Position numbers and translations under genes: made by a program. The notes under the pieces were generated by a model, which saw only the letters and a program-made list of their open reading frames with translations, was not told the DNA's origin and searched no databases. Positions 52,355-61,579 of a stretch of DNA of 64,000 nt are shown here, piece by piece. How positions within the stretch are numbered: position 1 is the stretch's first letter; each line of letters starts with the position of its first letter. Source of the stretch: PALSA-555 sp963731625 (lineage in GTDB: Bacteria; Actinomycetota; Acidimicrobiia; IMCC26256; PALSA-555). Location: positions 1,630,257 through 1,694,256 of the forward strand of contig CAVSWH010000001.1 in NCBI GenBank assembly GCA_963731625.1, read 5' to 3'.

Positions 52355-53577
52355 GGCGCGGCGGGCCCGGCCGGCGTCGGGAGCGTGGTCGGCGTGACGG
52401 GGCTGGTGTTCCCCAGGGTGTGCCGGCGGGCCTGGTTGGCGCGCGTGCGCAGCCCCGAGAGGTAGCTGCTCGTCCCGCCGACGGACGAGAACTGGCCGTG
52501 GCCGGCGTCCACTTGCGTGAGGTCGGCGGGCGCCAGCGTCTTGGTGAGCAGGGAGGTGCGCTGCTTCACTGTCGGGTTCCAGAAGAGAAGCCCGCCGGGG
52601 CGGCCCTGGAACACGGCGACGCGCCCGCCGTCGTTGCCGACGAAGTAGGTGTGGTGCGCGTAGTAGTCGACGATCCCGAACGCGACGCCGAGGACGATCA
52701 CGACGGGCAGGGCCCAGAGCAGCACGCGCCGTAGGCGTCCTCGGCCGGCGTGGGTCCGCGGTCGTCGGGCGCTCGGCTCGGCCGCGACGGGCTCCTCCGC
52801 CGGGGGCGCTTCGGGCGCCGACGGCTGGTCGTCGGTGACGATCGGCACGGCCGCGGTCGGGCTCTCGGCGTCGACGAGGTCGACGATCAGGACGGTGATG
52901 TTGTCGATGCCGCCTCCGGCGTTCGCCATGTCGATGAGTCGGTGCGCGGCCTGGTTCGGGTCGCGCTCCTCGTTGAGGACCTCCGCGATCTCGTCTTCGC
53001 GGACCATCCCGGTGAGCCCGTCGGAGCACAGCAGGAGCCGGTCGCCGTCGTGGACCTGGATGGGGTAGAGGTCGACCTCGACCGTCGGCTCGATGCCGAG
53101 CGCCCGGGTGATCATCGACCGGCGCGGATCGTGCTCGGCTTGCTCCTCGGTGAGCTCGCCGGCCTGGATGAGCTCCTCGACGAGGCTGTGGTCGGTGGTC
53201 AGGCGTTCCAGTTGGTGGTCCCGCAGCGCGTACGCGCGCGAGTCGCCGACGTGGCCCAGCAGGAGGGTGTCGCCCGCGGCGAGCGTGCCGGCGGTGAGGG
53301 TCGTCCCCATGCCGCGCAGGCGGTCGTCGGTCGTCGACTTCTCGTAGACCGCGTCGTTGGCGCTCGTGACCGCGTCGCGGATCCCCTCACCCGAGGTGAC
53401 CGCCGCACGGAGTGCCTCGAGGGCGATGGCGCTGGCCACCTCGCCCGCCTGGTGGCCGCCCATCCCGTCCGCCACGGCGAAGAGCCCGAGGCGGTCGTCG
53501 ACGAGGTAGGCGTCCTCGTTGTGGTCCCGGACCCGGCCGACGTCGGTGGCCGCGCCGATGAGGACGTGCAGCGTCAC
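52351..53577 (-). CDS. pstP: PP2C-type Ser/Thr phosphatase PstP
   Basis: This 408-residue phosphatase has an N-terminal PP2C domain (about 1-240) with DVGRVRDHNEDAYLVDD, VADGMGGHQAGEVAS, GHVGDSRAYAL, LLCSDGLTGMVREDE and GGGIDNITVLIVD; the metal-binding Asp residues are all present. One membrane helix follows (about 285-307, WALPVVIVLGVAFGIVDYYA) and then an external tail of about 100 residues. It reverses PknB phosphorylation. Its start overlaps the fhaB stop. Confidence 0.95.
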   Translation of the reverse strand: MTLHVLIGAATDVGRVRDHNEDAYLVDDRLGLFAVADGMGGHQAGEVASAIALEALRAAVTSGEGIRDAVTSANDAVYEKSTTDDRLRGMGTTLTAGTLAAGDTLLLGHVGDSRAYALRDHQLERLTTDHSLVEELIQAGELTEEQAEHDPRRSMITRALGIEPTVEVDLYPIQVHDGDRLLLCSDGLTGMVREDEIAEVLNEERDPNQAAHRLIDMANAGGGIDNITVLIVDLVDAESPTAAVPIVTDDQPSAPEAPPAEEPVAAEPSARRPRTHAGRGRLRRVLLWALPVVIVLGVAFGIVDYYAHHTYFVGNDGGRVAVFQGRPGGLLFWNPTVKQRTSLLTKTLAPADLTQVDAGHGQFSSVGGTSSYLSGLRTRANQARRHTLGNTSPVTPTTLPTPAGPAAP

Positions 53578-54020
53578 CGGACCACCTCCGCGACCGTCTC
53601 ACCGAACTGCACGCGGTCGCCGCGGCGCAACCGGATCGGGGACGCGACCGGCGACCCGTTCACGAAGGTGCCGTTCCGCGACCCCAGATCCTCGACGTAG
53701 ACCTCGTCGCCCCGCCGGAACACGCGCGCGTGCACCGTGGACACGAAGTGGTCGTCGGGCAGCACGATCCCGCACCCACCGCCCCGACCCACCGTGATCT
53801 CCTCTCCGAGCGGGTACAGCTCCCCCTGATGGGACGCCGGCTCCAGGATCTGCAGGCGGACGCCCTTGCGAGTCTTACGCCCCCGGCGCCCGTCGGCGGC
53901 GTCTTCGATCACCGCGGGGGCGCGCAGCTCCCGTACGACGACCTGCACCACCCGGAACAAGAACAGATAGAGGAGCGCCAGGAAGCAAAACTTCAGGATC
54001 GTCAGGACCGACTCGGGCAC
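53574..54020 (-). CDS. fhaB: FHA-domain protein FhaB
   Basis: This 148-residue protein has an N-terminal membrane helix (about 7-27, LTILKFCFLALLYLFLFRVV) and a C-terminal FHA domain (about 68-145). The FHA domain has the phosphothreonine-binding pattern EITVGRGGGCGIVLPDDHFVS (read as ITVGRGG and LPDDHFVSTVHARVF) and EDLGSRNGTFVNG. It reads Thr-phosphorylated partners of PknB at the membrane; in mycobacteria this protein (FipA) takes part in division. It overlaps pstP by four bases and lies 46 bp after fhaA. Confidence 0.93.
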   Translation of the reverse strand: MPESVLTILKFCFLALLYLFLFRVVQVVVRELRAPAVIEDAADGRRGRKTRKGVRLQILEPASHQGELYPLGEEITVGRGGGCGIVLPDDHFVSTVHARVFRRGDEVYVEDLGSRNGTFVNGSPVASPIRLRRGDRVQFGETVAEVVR

Positions 54021-54066
54021 GGCACCCCCGCGTCCGGCGCTGGCTCGCCTCGCCGCCCCCGCGCCT

Positions 54067-54717
54067 TCACGACTGCTCGAAGCGCAGGGACGTCGAGCCG
54101 ATGCGGATCTCGTCGCCGTCCTTCAGGACGTGCTCGCGCACCGGCGTCCCGTTCACGACCGTGCCGTTCATGGAGCTCAGATCGACGAGGGCGAAGCCGT
54201 GGCCCGACGGGCGGATCTCCGCGTGACGGCGCGACGCGCGCGGGTCGGCGACGACGACCGTCGAGTCGGGTGAGCGCCCGATGAGCGCGACCTCTTCCCC
54301 GAGGGGGATCCGCCGCCCGTCCGGGAGCACGAGCGACCCCACCCGGCCGCCCTCGTGGATCTCGGCGGCGATGTCGCACTCACCCGCCTTCAGCTCGTCG
54401 TCGGCGACGAGCGTGACCGTCACGGGGCCGACGAAGTGGTAGCCCTCGGCCCGGGCGTACTCGCGTGCGACCTCGGCGAGCTCACGCGCCAGCGCGTCGG
54501 CGAAGTCGTGGAACCGGTCGAAGTCCTCGGGGGACAGGTAGACGCCGAGGTTGTTGGGCGCGATCGGTACCCCGTCGACCCCGACCGTCCGCTCGGCGTC
54601 GAGGGTCCGGGTGACCTTCCGTCCCACCTCGACCGGCTGGAGGCCGCTCGGGAAGACCTTCCCGAAGCTCCCCTCGACCAGCTGCTCGAGGCGGCGTTCG
54701 AATCCCTGGAGTCCCAC
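54067..54717 (-). CDS. fhaA: FHA-domain protein FhaA with DUF3662
   Basis: This is a 216-residue protein. The N-terminal DUF3662 domain (about 1-115: GLQGFERRLEQLVEGSFGKV; PVEVGRKVTRTLD; VAPNNLGVYLSPED with I at the first position) is followed by a short linker and an FHA domain (about 140-214) with VALIGRSPDSTVVVADPRASRRHAEI (read as IGRSPDSTVVVADPRASRRH) and LSSMNGTVVNG. In mycobacteria FhaA binds phosphorylated MviN/MurJ. The start is uncertain: GTG 54717 is chosen to match family length; GTG 54747 adds ten residues. It is divergent from tRNA-Leu by 262 bp. Confidence 0.9.
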   Translation of the reverse strand: MGLQGFERRLEQLVEGSFGKVFPSGLQPVEVGRKVTRTLDAERTVGVDGVPIAPNNLGVYLSPEDFDRFHDFADALARELAEVAREYARAEGYHFVGPVTVTLVADDELKAGECDIAAEIHEGGRVGSLVLPDGRRIPLGEEVALIGRSPDSTVVVADPRASRRHAEIRPSGHGFALVDLSSMNGTVVNGTPVREHVLKDGDEIRIGSTSLRFEQS

Positions 54718-54979
54718 GGCGAACGAGTGTATGGCGGGAAGGGCCACCGAACGCTGCCGGACCGCCGCCCGAGGAGCGGGCCGGTCCTCGGCGTGTGACC
54801 AGGCGGCGTGGGCACGAGCCGCCGCACACCCAGCGTGAAGCCCCGCCGTCGGACCCGCGCGTCCAACCGACGCGATGTCGACGAGCGCGAGCGAACGTCG
54901 GCGACGCATCGCGGCGGCGCGTGTGGTGTGTGTGCGAGAGGTGGTGTGGGAGGCGACTGGTACCCTGCCGTGATTCGCC

Positions 54980-55063
<84 letters not shown>

Positions 55064-55188
55064 CTCATCCACCAGCCTCGGCGACACGCTGCGCGCCTGA
55101 AGCTGAGCGCCGCCATGTCGCGCCACGCCGCGACATCCCACGGGCCGCCCGCCGTTGGGCCCCTCGAAGCGAGGACGGTGAGGTCGCG

Positions 55189-56100
55189 ATGCGCGTGCGT
55201 CGATGGGTGATGACCGTGGCGTGTGGTGCGACGGTCGCGGTCGCCGCCGCGAGCACGGCCGCGGCCGCCACGTATCCGGTCCCGTACTCCTTCGCGGCCG
55301 GCATCGTCGCCGAGGCCGCCCACCCGGGCACGTCGCCGCCCGGCGCCAACGACTGGACCTGCCACCCGAGCGCCGTGCATCCGTACCCGGTGGTCCTGGT
55401 GCACGGCACCTTCGGCGACATGACCGACAGCTGGCAGGCGCTCTCGCCGTTGCTCGCGAACGCCGGGTACTGCGTGTTCGCCCTCAACTACGGCGGCCCC
55501 GCTGGCGACCCGATCCAGGCGACGGGTGACATTCCGACCTCGGCGGCGCAGCTCGCGTCGTTCGTCTCGCGCGTGGTGGCCGCCACCGGCGCACCGCAGG
55601 TCGACATCGTCGGCCACTCGCAGGGCGGGATGATGCCTCGCTGGTACCTGAAGTTCCTCGGCGGCGCGCCGCTCGTCCACGCGCTCGTCGGCTTGGCGCC
55701 GTCGAACCACGGCACGACGATCGACGGGCTCACGACCCTCGCGGGGTCCTCACCCACCTTCGGCTCGCTGGTGGCGCCGCTCTGCGTCGCGTGCACCGAG
55801 CAGCTGGCGGGCTCGAGCTTCCTGGCGACGCTGAACGCCGGGGGCGACACGGTGCCGGGACCGACCTACACGGTGATCGAGACGACGCACGACGAGGTGG
55901 TGACGCCCTACCGCTCGGCGTTCCTCAACGGTCCGGACGTGACGAACCTCGTCGTGCAGTCCCAGTGCGCGACCGATGTCACCGAGCACTTGGGCATCAT
56001 CTACGACCGGGTTGCCCTCGCCGACGTGCTGCACGCCCTCGACCCGTCCGACCACGACCCGATCCCCTGCGCGGTCGTGCTGCCCGGCCTCGGCGGCTAG
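55189..56100 (+). CDS. Secreted lipase/esterase (alpha/beta hydrolase)
   Basis: This 303-residue protein has a signal peptide (VMTVACGATVAVAAASTAAA). The oxyanion-strand motif is PVVLVHGTFGDMTDSW and the nucleophile elbow is VDIVGHSQGGMMPRWYL (Ser in GHSQG). It has LAPSNHGTT, a C-terminal His in TEHLGIIYD, and several Cys pairs that could form disulfides in the secreted enzyme. It resembles class 2 lipases (LipA/EstA type). The ATG follows GAGGTCGCG. It converges on a GT39 gene with 5 bp between the stops. Confidence 0.88.
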   Translation: MRVRRWVMTVACGATVAVAAASTAAAATYPVPYSFAAGIVAEAAHPGTSPPGANDWTCHPSAVHPYPVVLVHGTFGDMTDSWQALSPLLANAGYCVFALNYGGPAGDPIQATGDIPTSAAQLASFVSRVVAATGAPQVDIVGHSQGGMMPRWYLKFLGGAPLVHALVGLAPSNHGTTIDGLTTLAGSSPTFGSLVAPLCVACTEQLAGSSFLATLNAGGDTVPGPTYTVIETTHDEVVTPYRSAFLNGPDVTNLVVQSQCATDVTEHLGIIYDRVALADVLHALDPSDHDPIPCAVVLPGLGG

Positions 56101-56105
56101 GCGCG

Positions 56106-58046
56106 TCACGGTGCCGTGAGGTCGTAGACGGTCATGCCGTCGACGGTCCGGCCCGTCAAGTGCGCCGCGACCCACGTGGTGATCGACGACGCCGCGCCGC
56201 CCGCCGAACCGGGGCCACCACCGCTGCCGCCGCCTGACGCCAGGAAATAGTGGATCTCGTGGCGGGCGACGTCGCGTGTGAACTGGGCCAGGGTCGGGGC
56301 GGGGTCAGTGCCGTTGAACCCGCCGATCGCCATGACGGGCTGGCCGGCCGCGAGCTGATCGCTCGCGGCATTGTTCGCGTCGACGGTCGCGGCCACCCAG
56401 CGGTACCCGGTGCCGCCCCGGGCGAGCAGCGACGCGAGCGCGTCGGACACCGGGGCGCCATCGAGCAGGCCACCCCCGCCGCCACCCGGCCCGGGACCGC
56501 CAGGACCGCCGCCGCGCCCGAACGCGCCCCCAGGCCCCGCCCCGCCTGGGCCGGGACCCACCGCGGGCCCGGCCGACGGGATCGCCCCCGAGTGTGTCGC
56601 GGCCGCGGTCGCGACCGTGTACGCACCCGACCCGAATAGTGCGAGCACGACGGCGGCGCCCACCAGCGCCCGCGAGGGGCGGCGCGCCACGAGCGGCCAG
56701 GCGAGCCAGACGAGCGCGACGACGAGGCCGCCGCCGAGCAGCACCGGACGCAGCCACGGCTGCCAGTTGGGCGTGCGCGCGAGGAGCTGTGACGACCACA
56801 CGACGGTCACGACGAACACCACGCCGAGCACGTACCAGGCCGTGACGCGTCGCTGCCGCCAGACGATCGCCGCACCGATCCCGATGACCGCGCCGATCGC
56901 AGGCGCCAACGCGACCGTGTAATACGGGTGGATGATGCCGTGACCCAGGCTGAACACGGCCGCGGTCACGACCAGCGTGCCGCCCCAGAGCACGAGCGCG
57001 GCGCGGGCGCGGTCGGTGCGCGGGCGGCGCCCCGTGATCACGAGCCCGGCGGCGAGCAGGAGGAGCGCCGCGGGCAACAGCCACGCGATCTGCCCGCCGA
57101 AGCTCGAGTTGAACAGGCGGGTGAGGCCGGTCGGTCCCCAGCGGCTGCCGCCCGCCGCGCCCCCGCCGACGCTGCCTGCCTCGTTGCCGGTGAGGCGACC
57201 GAGGCCGTTGTATCCGAAGACGAGGTTCCACAGGCTGTTGTTCTGCGACCCACCGATGTAGGGACGCGACGCCGCCGGCCACAGCGACACGATCGTCACC
57301 CACCAGCCGCCGGCCACCAGGAGGGCGACGCCGGCGACGGCGAGCTGGCGGACCCGTCGGACGAGCGGGCCCGGCGCAGCGAGGAGATAGGCGAGGACGA
57401 ACGGGGGGACGACGAGGAACGTCTGGAGCATCTTGGCGAGGAAGCCGAAGCCGACGAGCGCGAACGCCAGTGCGAGCCAGCGGCCGCTGCCCCGCTCGAG
57501 CGCCCTGGTCATGGCGTAGGCCGCCGCGGTGAGCAGCAGCACGAGCAGGGCGTCCGGGTTGTTGTACCGGAAGATGAGCCCGGCCACCGGGGTGACCGCG
57601 ACGACCGCGCCGGCGAGCAGCCCGGCGGCCGGTGTGAACCAGCGGCGCACCGTCGCGTAGAGCAGCCCGACCGTGGCGACGCCTTCGAGCGCCTGGGGTA
57701 CGAGGATGCTCCACGAGCTCAGGCCGAACACGCGCGCCGTGAGCTCCATCGGCCAGAGGAACGCGGGTGACTTGTCGACGGTGATGAAGTTCGACCAGTC
57801 CAGAGAGCCGAAGAAGAACGCCTTCCAGCTGTGCGTGCCGGCCTGCACCGCGGCCGTGTAGTAGCCGTTGGCCCACCCGGACGCGCCGAGTCCCCACAGG
57901 TAGAGGCCGGCGGTCCCCGCGAGCAGGGCGAGCACCGCCGGCCGGACCCACCGCGGGTCGCGGGTCGGCGCGGTGCGTCCGCCCGGCGGCGACCCCGCGG
58001 GGCGAGAGACCGCGGCCGGGTCCGGGCGGCGCAGCGCGATGGCCAT
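56106..58046 (-). CDS. GT39-family membrane glycosyltransferase (copy 1)
   Basis: This 646-residue protein has about eleven to twelve membrane helices. The conserved first external loop contains NGYYTAAVQAGTHSWKAFFF and DWSNFITVDKSPAFLWPMEL, with the Asp/Glu-type PMT signature. Then comes FRYNNPDALLVLLLTAAAYA. A Gly-rich segment (about 480-520) leads to an external C-terminal domain with VMAIGGFNGTDPAPTLAQF. Similar proteins (ArnT/PMT, YkcB-like) move a sugar from a polyprenyl phosphate to an outside acceptor. It is clearly a paralogue of the gene at 59577 and divergent from the GT2 gene. Confidence 0.87.
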   Translation of the reverse strand: MAIALRRPDPAAVSRPAGSPPGGRTAPTRDPRWVRPAVLALLAGTAGLYLWGLGASGWANGYYTAAVQAGTHSWKAFFFGSLDWSNFITVDKSPAFLWPMELTARVFGLSSWSILVPQALEGVATVGLLYATVRRWFTPAAGLLAGAVVAVTPVAGLIFRYNNPDALLVLLLTAAAYAMTRALERGSGRWLALAFALVGFGFLAKMLQTFLVVPPFVLAYLLAAPGPLVRRVRQLAVAGVALLVAGGWWVTIVSLWPAASRPYIGGSQNNSLWNLVFGYNGLGRLTGNEAGSVGGGAAGGSRWGPTGLTRLFNSSFGGQIAWLLPAALLLLAAGLVITGRRPRTDRARAALVLWGGTLVVTAAVFSLGHGIIHPYYTVALAPAIGAVIGIGAAIVWRQRRVTAWYVLGVVFVVTVVWSSQLLARTPNWQPWLRPVLLGGGLVVALVWLAWPLVARRPSRALVGAAVVLALFGSGAYTVATAAATHSGAIPSAGPAVGPGPGGAGPGGAFGRGGGPGGPGPGGGGGGLLDGAPVSDALASLLARGGTGYRWVAATVDANNAASDQLAAGQPVMAIGGFNGTDPAPTLAQFTRDVARHEIHYFLASGGGSGGGPGSAGGAASSITTWVAAHLTGRTVDGMTVYDLTAP

Positions 58047-58185
58047 GTCAGCTCGTGCCGAGCGTGTCGCGACGGCGCGGTGTGACCGCGCGCGGGCTGG
58101 GCGTCGATGTGCTCACCCGGTGAGTGTCGTTGCGCCACCTGAGATCCCGCTGAGGGCACGCCGTCGCGCTGCGGGGTCCCGCTCG

Positions 58186-58227
58186 ATTCTCACCTGGTTC
58201 TTGAGTTGCCCCGCGGTCGCGTTTACG
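58186..58227 (+). promoter_or_regulatory. Putative regulated promoter of the glycosylation operon
   Basis: Two 11-bp direct units, ATTCTCACCTG (58186-58196) and GTTCTTGAGTT (58197-58207), sit about 15 bp before a TTTACG hexamer (58222-58227). The first shares TCTCACCT with the promoter of the response-regulator gene at 62.7 kb. Direct 11-bp repeats are the typical binding sites of OmpR-type regulators. The assignment is inference. Confidence 0.4.
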
Positions 58228-58270
58228 TGCCGCCTTCACGATCGCCCGCAGCACGCAGAGGAGACACCAG

Positions 58271-59092
58271 ATGCGCACGATCAACCGGGCAACCGAGGCC
58301 GACCGACCCTCGACCAGCGGCGAGGTCGTCGTCGACCTGGTAGTCCCCGTCTACAACGAGGCCGCGTCGCTCGCCCGCCAGGTCCGACGCCTGCACCGCG
58401 CCCTGCAGCGGACCCTGCCCCTGTCCTGGCGGATCGTGATCGCCGACAACGGATCGATCGACGAGACGCCCCGCGTCGCCGACCGGCTCGCCGCCGAGCT
58501 GCCGGGGGTCGCGGTGCTCCACCTCGCAGCGAAGGGACGGGGCCGCGCGCTGCGCGCGGCGTGGCTCCGCAGCGACGCCCAGGTCGTCGCGTACACCGAC
58601 GTCGACCTGTCGACGAACCTCGCCGCGCTGTACCCGCTCGTGGCGTCCGTCCTGAGCGGCTACGCCGAGATCGCGATCGGGTCGCGCCTGCTCCCCGGCT
58701 CTCGCACGACGCGTGGCCCCAAGCGGGAGTTCATCTCCCGCACCTACAACCGGCTCCTGCACCTGTTGCTCGGCGCGCGGTTCCGCGACGCGCAGTGCGG
58801 GTTCAAGGCGCTGCGCCGGGACGTCGCCACCGCGCTCGTGCCCGAGGTCGCTGACCAGGCCTGGTTCTTCGACACCGAGCTGTTGATCCGCGCCGAGCGC
58901 CATGGCCTGCGGGTCGTGGAGCTCCCCGTCGAGTGGGTCGACGACCCCGACTCGCGTGTCGACATCGTGCGCACCGCGGTCGAGGACCTGCGCGGGGTGC
59001 GGCGCCTGCTGCGCCAGCTCGGCCCGCGCCACGCGAGCACCCCGATGGCCCGCTCCGCGCCGCTGGTGGTCGAGGACCGGGAGGCGGCGTGA
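58271..59092 (+). CDS. GT2 glycosyltransferase (polyprenyl-phosphate sugar synthase)
   Basis: This 273-residue cytoplasmic GT-A enzyme has VDLVVPVYNEAASLARQV, IADNGSIDETPRVADRL, the metal-binding VAYTDVDLSTNLAAL (DxD), GSRLLPGSRTTRGPKREFIS (with the DPMS-type Arg-Glu pair), and QCGFKALRRDVA with WFFDTELL, matching dolichyl-phosphate mannose/glucose synthase-like enzymes. It has no C-terminal membrane helices; the flippase function is likely supplied by the GtrA gene that overlaps its stop. It makes a lipid-linked sugar for the GT39 enzymes. Confidence 0.92.
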   Translation: MRTINRATEADRPSTSGEVVVDLVVPVYNEAASLARQVRRLHRALQRTLPLSWRIVIADNGSIDETPRVADRLAAELPGVAVLHLAAKGRGRALRAAWLRSDAQVVAYTDVDLSTNLAALYPLVASVLSGYAEIAIGSRLLPGSRTTRGPKREFISRTYNRLLHLLLGARFRDAQCGFKALRRDVATALVPEVADQAWFFDTELLIRAERHGLRVVELPVEWVDDPDSRVDIVRTAVEDLRGVRRLLRQLGPRHASTPMARSAPLVVEDREAA

Positions 59093-59580
59093 CGATCACC
59101 CAGCCCCTCGTGGACCTCCGCGCCGACGGGCCGGCGCGGAGGGTCGTGCGCTGCCTCTCGGTGTCGGTGCTCACCACGGTGCTGAGCCTCACCGTCCTCG
59201 CCACGCTGACCGTCGCGCTGGCGATGACCGCCTGGCTCGCGAACGTGATCGCCACCGCGGCCGGCACCGTCGTCTCGTACCGGCTGAACCGCGAGTGGGT
59301 CTGGGGCCGCCACGACGCGAGCGACCCCTGGCGGGAGGTCGTGCCGTTCTGGGCGCTGTCCTTCGCCGGCCTCGCCCTCTCGACCCTGTTCGTCGCGACC
59401 GCGGACCACTGGGCGAGCGTCGTGCACCTCGACGGCGCGCTCCACACCGGCGTGGTCCTCGTGGCGAGCGTCGCGGGCTACGCCGCGCTGTGGATCGCTG
59501 AGTTCGTCGTTCTCGACCGTCTGCTGTTCGGGGCGCGCCGCGGCGCGTCCCGACCCTCGACCGAGGAGCGTGCACCGTGA
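59089..59580 (+). CDS. GtrA-family membrane protein
   Basis: This 163-residue protein has four membrane helices and the family motif NVIATAAGTVVSYRLNREWVWG, read as VVSYRLNREWVWG (N-x-x-W-x-W type). GtrA proteins are believed to carry polyprenyl-phosphate sugars to the outer face. GTG overlaps the GT2 stop (GTGA), and its own stop overlaps the GT39 start, so GT2, GtrA and GT39 are translationally coupled. Confidence 0.9.
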   Translation: MTITQPLVDLRADGPARRVVRCLSVSVLTTVLSLTVLATLTVALAMTAWLANVIATAAGTVVSYRLNREWVWGRHDASDPWREVVPFWALSFAGLALSTLFVATADHWASVVHLDGALHTGVVLVASVAGYAALWIAEFVVLDRLLFGARRGASRPSTEERAP

Positions 59581-61529
59581 CCATCACCGAGCCCAGGACC
59601 CGCCCGCCGGCACCGGCGCGGCGCCCGGCCCGTCCACCGACCCGGCCCGAGCGCCCGTCCCGCGGCGTCTCGTGGCCCCGGTGGCGCCGGCCGAGCCGCG
59701 CCGGCTGGATCGTCGGCGCGATCGGTGTGCTGACCGCGCTGCTCTACAGCTGGAACCTCGCCGGCGTGGGCGACGCCAACTCGTATTACACGGCCGCGGT
59801 GAAGAGCGCGTCCGTCAGCTGGAAGGCGTTCTTCTTCGGGGCGATCGACCCCGGCAGCTTCATCACGGTCGACAAGCCCCCGGCGGCGTTCTGGGTGCAG
59901 GGCCTGTCGGCGCGCCTCTTCGGGTTCAGCACGTTCAGCATGCTCGTGCCCGAGGTCCTCGCCGGCGTCGCGTCGGTGCTGATCCTGCACCGGCTGGTTC
60001 GCAAGTGGATGGGCAACACCGCGGCGCATCTCGCGGCGGTCGCGCTCGCGCTGACGCCCGTTGCGGCACAGATGTTCCGCTACAACAACCCGGACGCGCT
60101 CCTGACCTTCTTGTGCCTCGCCGCGGCGTGGGCGCTGTGGTCGGCGCTCGAGACCGGTCGCACCCGCTGGATCGTGCTCTCGGCGGTGCTGCTCGGCGTC
60201 GCGTTCAACACGAAGATGCTGCAGGCCTTCCTCGTCCTGCCCGCGTTCATCCTCGTCTACCTCGTCGCCGGCCCTCCGAAGCTCGGTCGCCGGCTCCTCC
60301 AGCTCACCGCCGGCCTGGGCGCGCTCGTCGTGTCGTCGAGCTGGTGGGTGGCGATCGTCACGCTCTGGCCCGCGGCGTCGCGCCCCTACATCGGCTCGAC
60401 GACGAACAACTCCATCCTCAGCCTGATCTTTGGCTACAACGGCCTGTCCCGCCTCTTCGGCAACTCGCCGGGCGGCGGCGGCCCGGCCGGCGGCGGCGGT
60501 GCGAACTTCGGCGGCACGCCCGGCTGGTTGCGCATGTTCAACGTCGAGAACGGCGGCCAGATCTCCTGGCTGCTGCCGCTCGCCGCGGTCGGGCTGCTCG
60601 CCGGGCTGTGGCTCACCCGCCGCGCGCGCCGCACGGATCGGGGCCGCGCCGGCTGGATCCTCTGGGGCGGGTGGGCGATCGGCTGCGTGGGCGTCTTCAG
60701 CCTCTCGCAGGGGATCTTCCACCAGTACTACTCGATCCAGTTGGCACCGGCCGTCGCCGCGCTCGCCGGCGCGGGCGCGGTCGCGCTGTGGCGCCTGGGT
60801 CGGACGCAGCGGTGGCTGCGCTGGGTGCTGCCCGCGGCCGTCGTCGTGACCGCCGGCTGGGCGGTCGCGCTCCTCGACCGCACGCCGAGCTATGACGCGT
60901 GGCTCCGACCGCTCATCGTGCTCGGCGCGGTGCTCGTCGCCGTCGGCCTGTGGCTCGGGGACCGGCTGCGCTCCCGCGCCCTCGTGCTCACCGCCGCGGG
61001 CATCGCCGCGGCGACGCTGCTGGCCGGGCCGGCCGCCTACACGCTCACCACGGTGCTGCACCCCGCGAGCGGCCCGGTGGCGAGCGCCGGCCCCACGACG
61101 AGCAGCACCGGCGTCGGGCCCGGCGGCGGCGGGGGCCCGGGCGGCGCCTCGACGAGCGCCGACACCGCGCTGATCTCGTATCTCGAGGCGCACCGAGGGA
61201 ACGCGAAGTATCTCGTCGCGGCGTTCGGGTCCCAGAGCTCGGCCTCGATCATCATCGCCAGCGGCCAGCCGGTCATCACGATCGGCGGCTTCAACGGCGC
61301 CGATCCCGCGCCGACGCTCGCACAGTTCGAGGGTCTCGTCGCCGAGGGCCAGGTCCGCTACGTGCTCGTGGCGAACGGCGGCGGCGGCCCGGGAGGCGGG
61401 TTCGGCCCCGGTGGCGCCTCGGGCAGCGGCTCCGCGATCTCGCAATGGGTCACCACCCACGGGAAGGAGGTGTCCACGACGAGCTCCGGCACGGGCTCCG
61501 GGACGCTCTACGACGTCTCGGGCGCCTGA
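59577..61529 (+). CDS. GT39-family membrane glycosyltransferase (copy 2)
   Basis: This 650-residue polytopic protein is built like the copy at 56.1 kb: NSYYTAAVKSASVSWKAFFF, GSFITVDKPPAAFWVQGLSA, FRYNNPDALLTFLCLAAAWA, a Gly-rich stretch and an external C-terminal domain with VITIGGFNGADPAPTLAQF. The Asp of ITVDKPP and the matching loop are the PMT/ArnT catalytic region. It is probably the transferase that uses the sugar lipid from GT2/GtrA. The start GTG overlaps gtrA. The acceptor is unknown; the Ser/Gly-rich exported protein next door is one candidate. Confidence 0.88.
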   Translation: MTITEPRTRPPAPARRPARPPTRPERPSRGVSWPRWRRPSRAGWIVGAIGVLTALLYSWNLAGVGDANSYYTAAVKSASVSWKAFFFGAIDPGSFITVDKPPAAFWVQGLSARLFGFSTFSMLVPEVLAGVASVLILHRLVRKWMGNTAAHLAAVALALTPVAAQMFRYNNPDALLTFLCLAAAWALWSALETGRTRWIVLSAVLLGVAFNTKMLQAFLVLPAFILVYLVAGPPKLGRRLLQLTAGLGALVVSSSWWVAIVTLWPAASRPYIGSTTNNSILSLIFGYNGLSRLFGNSPGGGGPAGGGGANFGGTPGWLRMFNVENGGQISWLLPLAAVGLLAGLWLTRRARRTDRGRAGWILWGGWAIGCVGVFSLSQGIFHQYYSIQLAPAVAALAGAGAVALWRLGRTQRWLRWVLPAAVVVTAGWAVALLDRTPSYDAWLRPLIVLGAVLVAVGLWLGDRLRSRALVLTAAGIAAATLLAGPAAYTLTTVLHPASGPVASAGPTTSSTGVGPGGGGGPGGASTSADTALISYLEAHRGNAKYLVAAFGSQSSASIIIASGQPVITIGGFNGADPAPTLAQFEGLVAEGQVRYVLVANGGGGPGGGFGPGGASGSGSAISQWVTTHGKEVSTTSSGTGSGTLYDVSGA

Positions 61530-61579
61530 CATCACCCCCCACACCCCGCGCCCCGCGCGGTCACCCGAAAGGAAGAGCA